Positions 36,815 through 47,900 of a stretch of DNA of 64,000 bases are shown here, in pieces. Position numbers and translations under genes: made by a program. The notes below the pieces were generated by a model. The model was given only the letters and a program-made list of their open reading frames with translations. It did not search any database and was not told the DNA's origin. This DNA is from Toxoplasma gondii ME49 (taxonomy: Eukaryota > Apicomplexa > Conoidasida > Eucoccidiorida > Sarcocystidae), in contig NC_031479.1 of the NCBI RefSeq assembly GCF_000006565.2, positions 6,508,885-6,572,884 on the forward strand, in the 5' to 3' direction. Position 1 is the first letter of the stretch. Every line of letters starts with the position of its first letter.

Positions 36815-39800
36815 CTAGGGACACACGTTAGGATCAGTAATGGACCACTCTTTGCTCGACGTCTCCCTCCGGGAGACTGATCCTTCCATATTTTCGATTT
36901 TCTCGGAAGGCGTCTTGCGAGATGTAGGCATTGCTGCGATCGCCACCCCAGCACGTGCCTTTGCTGGCAGCAACAGAAATGTATGGATAATGTCCGGCAC
37001 CAGCACTGGTTCGTTAGGAACCTCTGCGAATTTGGTCTCAGTCGAAGGCGAGTCGCTCTCCGAAGGTTCGTAGTTTTCGTCGCAGGTACCGATCGTGCTG
37101 TCCTTTCGTCTCTTGCGGAGAACTTTTTCTTCTTCCTGAGAGGCAGAAGTCCCTACTGGGATCCGCATATTTCCGCAGCTGAGCTGCCTTCAGAGCCGGG
37201 TGTTCGTCCTTGGTCACGCACGGCGCACGCAGTTGCGGAGCGCCACATTGATTATGTATTTTCGCAATGGAGGGTGGTGCCTTGATAACACACCTCCCGT
37301 TTACTACAAGGAACACCCCTGTGAAGCGACTGCGTGATTCGCAGTGAACTGCATGGGGACACTGCGTGGGTGTCCCGGCGGCACTTGCTTCTGACGCGAT
37401 ACTGCCCCCACGCTGTACGAACAAGGTTTCCTTTCTCTGTTCGTGCCCGTCTCTTGGTGCGTCTGTGGCAACGTCGTGTCTTAAATAGGAACTGCTGATA
37501 CGTCCAAAGATTCCCACGGCCATTTCGTAGAGACCAGGAGAAAGAACGTCTACGCACTGCGTCATCTGTTGCCAGTGGAAGGCGTCCGCGCAGCTATTCG
37601 TGGCTTCTTCATCCCATACAACAAGCCTGATCACCGCTTCAGTCGCCTGGCTGCTGGCGCTGGATGGGGGAGGTCGATTTGCAGGTCCAAATTTGTCTGA
37701 CGCATGCATAGAAGGAGTGACAGTGTTACACCCTTTTCCCTCAACCATGAAGTTGCGGCAGTGGCGCGATAGAAGGGCGCAGCCTAAAGCGGTGTCATCA
37801 ACCTCTATTTGCGTCAGCCCCAATTGACTCCCATCAGTATTTCCTTCTTTGCTAGTTTTCAAAGAAGCCAGTACCTTGAGACACATGCTACTCACTCCAT
37901 CTGGCGCACGCCGTCGAGCACCCGACCCTCAGATCCATCGCCCAACGCAGTTTTCTGCATCACTGGTCTCAGAAACATTGGCGGGATCTCCAACTGTAGA
38001 AGTCAGAGCCTGTCGAGAAGCTTCGTCAGTACGCAGGCGTCTCACATTGTGTCGCTGCTCCTGCAATCTACAATCCTCTCGCTCGGTGGCTTTATCGCTT
38101 TTCGCCACTTTGGGAAGTGGTCCCGTGTTTGCCGAACGCGTAAAGGCTGGCTGTGCTCTGAACACCTCTACCTCTGAGCGTCGGTTCTGCGTTGGGAACG
38201 ACGAGTTCAGTAGTTCTTCTATTGGCTCCAGAGACTCTGTCCGCTCGTGCAGCCTGCGTGTGTCCGAAAGGAGTAGCTTCTGCAGTTCCGCCTTCAACCA
38301 CTCCACCTTGACAGAGAGCTTCGCGACGGTGTCTTCAACTGGAGAAACAGCACCTGCCGCGCATCGGTCTTGGAGCTGCTTGAGCTGATCTTGATTGTCC
38401 TGCTGTTGTTCTCGCAGGACACGGAAGTCGACCAGGGCCGCTTGCAGCTCTGTTCTAGTGTGAATTTGCTCAGCTTTCAGGTGTTGGCTGTCGCCCTTGC
38501 ATTCCTCTGCTAGCCTGAGAAGGCCGATTTGAAGCTGTTGTTGGCTACGGTGCATTTGGACTTGCATCATTTGACAGGCCTTCCGCTGCATCATGGTTTC
38601 GTGGCACAGTCTGTCTGTCTTAGCTGTCGCTTCCTCGCACTGTTTTGCCACTCTGTCTCCGAGTGTTTCCAACTGTGTGAGCTTTTCTTCCAAGTGTTTG
38701 ACTACTTTCGCATAATGTGTGCCTTGTTCGTCGGCCCTTTGCCGAAAGTGGTGCAGTTGTACCAGTTTTTTGTTCTCGATCTGGCCGTGTGCTTCCAAGC
38801 ACTTCCCCATTGTTTCCGCTAAATGCTTCTGGACGTCTCGTAGAGCTCTGGCTTGCTCAGAAGCCGCAGCTTGCCCTAGGTCCCTCTTGCATGCTATCAA
38901 TTGCTGAGCAAATTTGTTCTCCGTTGCTTCCATAGCGAGTTGCAGTTCCGCTATGTCGGACCTGCCCGCTTCAAGAGTAGCCACACACGCTTCTTGGACC
39001 CTCTGCAACTCGTGCACGTGTTCTTCCGTTTTTTCCAGACGCTGTCGCATACATGTAAGCTGTTGCACGACGCAGGGAAAGGTAACAGTGTGTTTTGCAG
39101 CAGGTGGGGCAACATTGTTGCTCCTTGTTGAAAGCTGCCTTCTCCCGCGGAAAGCATTGTATTGACTATCGCAGGGAACACTTGATGGCGCGTTCTGTTG
39201 TCTGACTGATGTACGGGGTGTGGGTTCCCTTCCTGAGCCCTGTCCAACGCTATGCTGTTCGTCCTTCTCGTTCGAGGGCACAGGAGAGTCAACAACGAAC
39301 AGGCAGTTGGAGAAACAGTCACCAGTCTCGCGAAAGCGAGAAGTGATTTCAGGTGTTTCAGGTTGAAAAGCCTCCACGGGGTCACATGGGGGTTTGCGGA
39401 TCAAGAAGTTATGATCTACGGAACTGCGCTTCAGATTTGGGAACGGCAGTACTATCAGCTTCAATTCCTTCACATCGCTCGCTAGAGCGCGAAACTGCTG
39501 TTGCAAGGACCTCATGGAAACGTCATGTGTTCGCAGAAACTCTTTTTTCAGAGCTTCTGAAAGGCTGTTGACCCGAGCACGAACTTTCGATTGAAGAGCT
39601 TGAGAGAGAACTGTGTATTTTCGTTCGATCCGTGCCACGGCCTCTTTGAGCTTTCCGGCGCAGCTGTCGAATTCCGCCTCTAGTTTCTCAAACTGGTGCA
39701 ATGGCACAAGGCGCTTTGTCAGCTTCTTTAGATAGCCAACAGATGCTCGATCAGCCGCTGATATGCACGGAGAATCTGTCAGTGCTGCCGGCAGTCGTCG

Positions 39801-41434
39801 AACTGTTGTGGCATCCTCTTTCGCTGCCACCTGCTTCGGAACAGCGTTAAGAGTGAGGGAAACTGTCTTTAGATTCGGTACCGACTCCACATGACTCCGC
39901 TGTCCTAATTCATTTCTGTCAACACCGGGATCGGCCTTAGCAATACGCTCGTGTTGCAAAGTCTGCAGCATACGCTGCCCCAGACCCCGAAGGGGTTCGT
40001 CATGTTCTCTCTGAAGTAACCACTGAGTCCCTACCGAATTTGGGTGATTTTCCTCCACGGGCAGCGGAGCTTCTCGCGCACAGACAAAATGCCTTCTCGC
40101 AGTTGTATTCAGATCGTTCCTACAGCAAGGGCGTGAGCAGAGACTGAGTCCCGATGAATCGAGGCAGTCGGACCCGTGTTGCACGGTACAACGGGAAGCC
40201 AGGCAGGTGATGCTCCTTCTGTGTGGGTAGCGCAGATTAGGGCACGATGCAGAAAATGGTATACATCGACACCTTCGCTCACGCAACAGAGAGGCAAAAC
40301 CTGCCTTAGCTGACGTCAGTTCACCTACCGCGGGTCTGCGGTACACCAGAGAAGAGATAGGGAGGGGTAGAGTACGGCTGCTGCCTCGACGACCGTATAC
40401 AGGAGGAGGACTTGATCCAGAGTGCGGATTACCCTCGGCCTCTTGCTTCTGAGTCGATGCCGTCAACGCTGGTCTACGTAATAAATGAGAGCAGTGGATC
40501 AAAAATCTCTCTTTACCTTCGTCGGAAGACGACTGCACCCCGACTTCGCTTTGCACGCTGCGAACGGGTTCTTCCAGGTTCTTGACAGTCTGCCACTGCT
40601 TCTGTAGAGCATCGTCCACACGGCTCTTTTGACCATGAATGGCGCGGCTCAAACTCCGCTCTCTTTCCTCTAGACTTTCCTCACAGATTTTTAGACGCAG
40701 TTCCAGATTTGCTTGATGTTCAGCTGCGACGTGCAGCTTGCCAGATGTTTCAAGCAGCATGGACCGTACTTCCTGTGTGCGTTGATTCGTAAGCTCCACC
40801 ATCGAGTGCAAGTCCGAGTGCGTCGGGAGTGACAAGACATGGTTCTTCAAGTCGTCGATGCGTCGTTCTGCAGCGCTTAACTGAGACTCCGAGCACATTC
40901 GCTTCTCAATTGAGTTCAATGACGCCATCAGAGAGCGAACTACTTGCCGCAAGGTGTTCTGCGAACAGATGCGTGAAACAAAGCTTGCGTAACAAAGGGT
41001 AACATTTAACTCTCCCTTTCTGCTCCCTTGAAGTCCTCCACCTCCAGAATGTCACAGGAAGTAGAAAAACAGTTCATCCCTCCCTCGTTAACGATAGTAT
41101 TGGGCCACGCCGCTACCGAGAGCAGAGCCCCTTGATTGAGCTTCTTGGCATTGGTGCACCATGATGATGTGCAAGTGGAATGAGGAGGAGCTATTCTTTT
41201 GTTATGAGGACATAGGAAACAACGAGGTCTGCGAAGTGACTGAGACGCAGAGACATTGCTGTCGGGCGGTACTATCGTGTCTCTTACAAAGAGTGTTGCC
41301 GGTTTATCCCTGTGCTGCGGCATCGGCAGAGCGATGTGCCTGCAAAACACTGACGGAAACGAGTTGCTAGTTACCTGCAGGTTCATCCAAGTCAATGGGC
41401 CGTCCAAAATTTTTTCGATGCATAAGTCATCCAT
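36815..41434 (-). CDS. Long coiled-coil protein with C-terminal beta-rich domain
   Basis: Exons 41434-41375, 40958-38172, 37993-37896, 37851-37502, 37318-37218 and 37135-36815 join in phase to 1,238 aa. Exons 1 and 2 are secure: the start is MDDLCIEKILDGPLTWMNLQ and exon 2 is a 929-codon open frame. The N-terminal about 130 residues and aa 640-930 are heptad-rich coiled coils, with a disordered Ser/Arg-rich middle. The 3' exons are tentative. Exon 2 could instead run to the TGA at 37929. If spliced as given, the C-terminus holds alternating hydrophobic strands including VIRLVVWDEE, SPGLYEMAVGIFG, VFLVVNGRCVI and HTFLLLPAKARAGVAIAAM. Their spacing resembles a C1q/TNF-type jelly roll (Gly-x-Tyr strand, then Val-x-Leu-x-x-Asn-Gly). 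I do not know its function; a scaffold or cytoskeletal role is only a guess from the coiled coil. Confidence 0.7.
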
Positions 41435-44400
41435 TGCGAGCTGACACACGTGAAAAACCTTTTGGCTATACACAACTCCCGAAGCTTTTGCTCTCTAGTT
41501 AGGGCGTATTGACGGTTCTGAGGCAGACACTGTTTGCAGCAGCCAACGAAACGAGTAGGCAACCTCAAGCTAAAGTTTTCGATCTTTGTTTTCCGGGATA
41601 ACACCAGCTTCCGACTCAGGTGAAAGCGGTGTGTAGACAGTCGCGCCGGTAAAACATGAATCGGTCTCTTCGCCGGTGGCCCGGGTCGCGGCCTTCTGTA
41701 GCAGCACCCGGTATTAGACGAGTCAACTTTGAGAGCGGATTTTCATCAACTGCACAGAAAGATGAAATCGAGGTGCGCGGGGGGGGGGGGTAGCCACTGA
41801 TAATTCTGAAGGAAGTAGGCGCAACTGAGAAAAATGGTGCATGCTCAATGGGCCCAGAGAAGCGTTTTTTTAAGTTGATCTGTTCGGATCGACGCTCACG
41901 CTGGTGACGCTGCGCATCGCGCATGTCTCTCTGCTTTGACGCGGAAATGGTACGGAGCTCTTCTAAGAAGGTGTGAAGGTGCCAGTACTTTTTCCCTCAA
42001 CAACCAGTTTTCGGTATCGCGTTTTCCGCATTGGGTGATGCAAATGCAAATATTTATGCAGCTTCTGTTCGCTGTTGTTGCCCTGGTAAATGCTTCATTA
42101 TGCAGATCGGCATGTGTCCCGTCCGGTGAGACATACGTTGTCAACCAACAACAATCGGACTTCGTCCTTTCCAAGATGCCACATCTGTGCGTGTGACCTT
42201 TTTCATTTTTATGATACAGGGACTTGACATCGTGATGGTGTGTGTGGCACTGCGTCTCTATTTTCTGCGCGATCAGCAGGCTAGGCATGCCGCCCGATGG
42301 TGCCCTACAACACGCAGGCGACCTACTTCACATTTTTCCAGAAAAAAACCGTTTCGCCACTAATTCTGCTAGCAAACTAAAGCAGATTAACAGGCACGAC
42401 CGCTTCGTTCGAGGCGTAACATATGGATAACTGTTTTTCCTGGTGTTAACCTGCAGAGAAAACTATTACTTACATGTTAGCAGGTTCAGTTCCACCGTTG
42501 TGGAAGTGGTAATATCTCCGGCGCAGGACTGGAGATCGCGTCAGTTCTTGGAACACAACTTCACAGAATGAAAAATGGAGTATGAACATCTCTTCGTACC
42601 GTGCTGTACCCGTCAGCTGCAATCTACCAGACCGGTGAACTAATCGAGGTGGAAACAGACGGCGCAGGCGAGCGATCGCGGTGCGAGCACCACCCTCTGT
42701 AGGATGTGCCAAGTCCGATGCGCAAATTTAGGGTTCAGACCTGTGTGTGTGAGTGACTAACTTCCAGTGAAGACGGTAACCGCCTCATTTACTTCCGACA
42801 GACATTGCTACCAGCTGCGTCGGCGGAACTTACCGCTGATGACAACAGCTGCTGAGGAGAAACAATAGGCGGACGCTGACCATTGCACTCACAGTACCTC
42901 TCGGGTTGGGTCAACCATGAAATCCCCCTGTAAGCCTGGCCTCGAAAGTTGGCAACAGAGGACTCGAGTGGGCACATCAAGAAGCTACACATGTATATAA
43001 TCACAGGAAGAGGAAAGCTATCTTATTTTCGGGACATTGTTCAGTCCTTGAGGACGACTCTAACGACTTTGTAGCTACGCCGCGATGAAGCCAGAAACTC
43101 TCGCGTGCGCCAGCTCAGATCTGGGTGTCTGTGTACCGCTCTTCACTATCTCACATTTCCGGATTGGCTCACTTTAGAGCACTTCTGCTGTGTCCCTGGA
43201 CATGTTGACATCCGGATACGAAGATTACTAATATGACATTCTGCAGCGAACTCCTGAGTTCCTTTTATGGAAACGGTGGAGCCCCGATCTCGCCTGCGGC
43301 CCTGCATTTGACTACTGCGGCGAGACAGGCTGCCCCCACCCACAGCCGTGTCGGGGAGCTCCGGGACTGGCGCGGATCCGGCAGGGAAATGCCGCTTCAC
43401 TATTTCGTGCAATTTTGGCCGTCGCCACCTTGTTTTATTTTCAATGCGGTCTATAGCTTTGACAGAGGCGACAAACCTCCTTCAGCCAGCCCATCCTTGT
43501 TGTGCGTGTTCTATTGGCTTCAGGGCGAGATCCCTTGTCGTGTTACCCTGTGTTGGACAGGGTATATGGGGAGCAGTACCGTCAGTCGACGTTAGTTTCG
43601 CGGCGGGTACACCTGAGGACAGACCCGCCACTCGTTGATGCTAACAGACAGTCCGACCCATGAAAAACAAACCGAACACTTTCTAGGGCCATGTTTCGTA
43701 ACCGGACGAGGTTCGTCTTTTTTTTTCGGATGTCGCCGCCCCACTGCCCTTGCCACGCCTGGGCAGTCTCGCGAGTAAACAGAGCCCCGGCCATGTAACG
43801 CGCCAAGATTCTCAATTGATGCTCTTCGCCGTGTTAACCGATTTTCTTTTTCGTTGCTCGGCAACACACCACACAGGTATTTTAGTTGGCTGTTTGATAG
43901 TCCTTTTTAAAATTTCCAGCTCGAACAGCGGGAAGTTCCTGACTAAGGTGATTCGGCAGTCTGCTGCCCGGAAGGAACCGGTGCAGTGTGCGTCTTGAAA
44001 ACTCACGCACAAACTTCTCACATACGTCACAGAAGTTATCCTAGGATGTTTTTCGTCTCTCACGCACTTTGATCTGTCGTCATTTCTCTGTTCTTACGTC
44101 GGGTCACCTGTTATTTGTGCTACTGGTGGCCTGAGTGTAGGTGTATTTCTGCAGACATGGTGGTTCCTGTACTTTTGTGTTGTTTGCCGCATCCCAAGTG
44201 AGACGTGTTTCTCAATGTATAAGTATCTGCGACCCACCTGTATTCATTTTTACGATTGAGCGCACGTGTGTTTCATTAAGGGACGCAGTCCTTTCCGCGG
44301 ATAGTCGCTCAGATGTAGCGCGCGGATGCTCTCCAGCAGCGTAGGGTCTGGCTGTCCTGGGTCACACACCAGAAGTGAGCAGAATTTTTTCATATGAATT

Positions 44401-44950
44401 TTTCTTCAAGTTCTCAGTAGTATGGGGGGCTCAATACGGTGGCAGTGAGATAGCTTGCTAGACATGCGTGTGTAGAGGCGGAACAACAGACATCTCGCTG
44501 AGACAATATATTCTATTCGAACGTCTGTTGGGTCATCATAAAAAGATATTTTTGTCTTCTTAAGTTCTCATTGAGATCTTCTACTGGTGCTGAACGGAGT
44601 TTTGACATTATGTGGCGGCATGTTCCTTCCTCCGCTTTTACACCTTTGTTGTTCATAGTCTGAGAGAGCTCGCGATGGAGAGTCGCTCTTGCGGTGAAGG
44701 CTTTTGTCGTTTCTAAACCTCCACGAGGAGGCAAGCATTCGAATGCTCCATTGGATGGTTTTGTAGCTGCCCCGATGCCCATTCATCACTCTTGCTTCGT
44801 ATCTCTCGAGACGTCAATGCGATCGGGAAGCGATGGTTGTCCCGTCCCGATTTTCCCGTTTGGCCTTTGATTTCAACGAAACGGGAGCTTGAAGTGGTCT
44901 CCTCAGCTGTTTTTCTAGTTCGTTTCGCTTTCTGATTCTTACTCACCATC
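41435..44950. other. Intergenic, one tentative secreted ORF
   Basis: The divergent spacer between the coiled-coil gene and the ApiAP2 gene, 3.5 kb long. It carries a run of 12 G at 41,779-41,790 and a 52-codon frame with a signal peptide at 42,038-42,196 (listed separately). The rest shows no protein-like frame. It should hold both promoters and long 5' leaders. Confidence 0.5.
42038..42196 (+). CDS. Tentative small secreted ORF or signal-peptide exon
   Basis: A 52-codon frame begins MQMQIFMQLLFAVVALVNAS, a well-formed signal peptide with a likely cleavage site after NAS, followed by about 32 residues with three cysteines. It could be a complete micro-protein or the first exon of a gene whose later exons I cannot find (a GTGTGA donor-like site lies at its end). 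It belongs to no family I recognise. The evidence is the signal peptide alone. Confidence 0.25.
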   Translation: MQMQIFMQLLFAVVALVNASLCRSACVPSGETYVVNQQQSDFVLSKMPHLCV

Positions 44951-47900
44951 ATGTTGTCGCGGCGCTGTAAGAGATCAAGCGCGGAAGACAGTGGCGCAAA
45001 TGAGGTGGGTGCCAACGCGGATCAGTCAAAACGTCTTCGACACTCGCTTGACTCGATAATCGAAAAGGGAGGCGATCCGGTAAACCACGATTCCGCGATG
45101 TTGCTGGATTGTGCTCCGACGCAGACTGGACGCGCCTTCGCTTTTCTGTCGATGCCGGCGCCTATAGAACCGTCTGGGAACGAGGAATCAGCTCCAGCAG
45201 TACATCGGGATAGCGGGGTAGGCGGGATAGATTATCCACGTCCTGTTGCTTCCATATCTGTCGAATCATCAAGCCAAGTGGTAGCACCAAGAGACGAAAA
45301 TCCTTCTGCGAGCTACCAAAGGCGTGGTGATTCTCCACCTTCTCTACGAAACGGAGGCGATCGGCAGGAGCGGAAGAGGACAGCAGTCGCCCCGGAAGCA
45401 AATGAGCCACAGGACAACGAGACTAAAAATGAGGAATGGTTACAGCTCGCCCGACTCAAACCCAAAGTCGAGGGCGTGTGTTTTGATCGCTTTTTTAGAC
45501 GGTGGGTTGCAAAGAGAGCAGGACTGAAGAAAGTCTACTTCCCTGTCTATAAGTACGGCTTCGATCGAGCCTACGAACTTGCTGTGGCCACGCGGCGCGG
45601 TCTGGAAAATGATGCAGCTGCTGGAATTCGTGCGGTTGGAGCCTTACGACCACGAATTTCTGAGGCAGCTGGCTGCACCAGTTCACCAGGCATGTTATCA
45701 GAGGACGCATGCCCTGAAAAACCGCCTGTACCTGTTCAACCCCCTCGCACGTTGAGCACGCGAGCCACCGCAGCTCAGGCAGAAGTTAAAAGTGGGGATT
45801 CGGCAGAATCGACAAAAAATGACTCGGAAGGGGCTCACGTTTTAGAAGGTGCTGAGCTGCAAACGCCTGAAAGGTCTACGTCGAACACGATTTGCTGGGC
45901 AACGGCTGCCGAGGGCAGTATAAGCAAAACAGACGGATTCCAAAACCGTTCCAGTCCAAGTGGTTTCGGTCACGGAAGCCGGAACAAACCTGTAAGTTCG
46001 CTTCGCAGTGATAGAGCTGGCCATCGGGAGGTACTCCGGGTTAGAATTGACGTTCGAAGCACATCCGCAATTCTAGATTGGCTAGGCTGGACTACCCTGT
46101 AATTTCCTGTTTGCGTTCTGAAGACGGTCAACCTGTCACTCCGTTTGTTTCATTCGTCCAGCGGTTCCCGCAGGGAACCAGATTAACTCGCTACTGCGTT
46201 TTTTGGCTGTGTACCATAAATAGTCTGACAACTAGTGCATATCGTGTCGTGAGGCATGTGTGTAGAACGACTTCCTATGCGGGTGGATATCCAACTATGA
46301 GGCCCGCGTGTCACATGGGTGTAAGAGCGAAGCGGAATTGGATTCTGCGCAGAGCCGCCCAGAATAAAACCAGACGTGTGATGAGGGCAGTGAGCTGTGA
46401 ATCCACTTAATTTTGTACAACGGGAGAATTAGCTGCGAGTTTGACTCTCAGGAATTGTCGCAACAAAAGGTGGAGACGACCTCCCGAGGAATCCGGTCTG
46501 CTTCGGCTAGCTGCAATAGGGAGAAAGACCAAGGAGGCTCAGCGTGCTCGGTGTTGTCTATCGCATCCTTCTCCCTAAGTCAAATCGATGAGGAGCTGGA
46601 AGGGATAAATGACGAGGCATATGAAGCAGAAAGGCTGCAGGCTGACGAGGACAGATCCCATGTAAGATTTTTCGCCTCTTTGGTAAGGTGCAATATTGGC
46701 GTAAGGCGAGCCATTAAAATTCCCAGGGATGTCACACACCAAGAACAGCTCTCCGAAATTCAAGGGAAGTGATGCAAGCATTTCTGCCACTTCGCCGTGG
46801 ATACAGCCTTCAAGGAGGCGAGGACGGACCACGGGATGAGGTGCCGAACTCACTTGACAAAGAAGAAACTAACGCAATGTATGGCGTTGTGTTCGATTTT
46901 GCAGGCACCAGCAGCTTCACATGGCGAGGGAGGCACCTCGGCTGGTGAATCTACTGCAGCCAGCACGACAGGGAGTGAAGACAGTGGTCCACTAAGAGCA
47001 GCGACAAGTCCCCTCATGTTTCCCCAGGGTAGCGAGGGCTCTGCTTCTTCTGCATCTACCGAGATTATGGTCTTGGACGATGAAAGCATGCAACAGGCCC
47101 TGGTGACAGCGTCTGCGGAAACGCTGAACAAGCTCCGGAGCACGCTACCTGCAGGCGTCCACTTCGATTTCGCGTCGAAGCGGTGAGGGATGGCTCCAGC
47201 CACGGTAACCCGAGTTGAAGGCGGTTTCGTTCAGGCAAAGGCTGTAGTCCGTAGATCCGTCTCGGGACACACGGCAATTGATTCGTTCTAAGAAACGGGT
47301 GCGATGGAGATGTGAGTCGATGTCCACGACAGCCAATAGAGAAAAGACTGTTTTTTCTCTTGTGTTTTGATGAACAATTTGTGTGATGGAGACAGTGACA
47401 CCAAAAGAGTCACTTTCTGCGACTTATGTTCCGCTTTCACTGACTCTTGTGCGTGTTTGTTGTAGCTGGTTTGCCGTCTACAGTTCGCATGAGAGTCCAG
47501 AGGCAACACAACGTGACCCTGTGCGTCCGAAAGAGCGAGTTCGGATTTTTGATCCTACCCAGTATGAAGGCTCCATGCTGAAAGCGTTTCATGCATGCCG
47601 TAGCTTCTGTGGCTCTGTCGAAGCCGGCGCGTCCGACTGGGACTCGGTGCCTCAGCTGGTGCCGGAACAGCGCAAGCAAGGGGAATGCCAAGATACCTCC
47701 GGGTCGAGTGATCAAGGAGCGAACCGGCTTTCTCCCACAGAAACAGAAAACCCCCCAACAGCAGACCACCCGCGGAGTCTCTCCGCGACCACTCGACCAG
47801 AGGGCTCCTTGGAACAGACGCAGCACCCACAAAGAAACAGAGGCATTCTGGGGATTCAACCTGGTGAGACGGAAGGGCTGCAAGTGCCGTCAAACGGACA

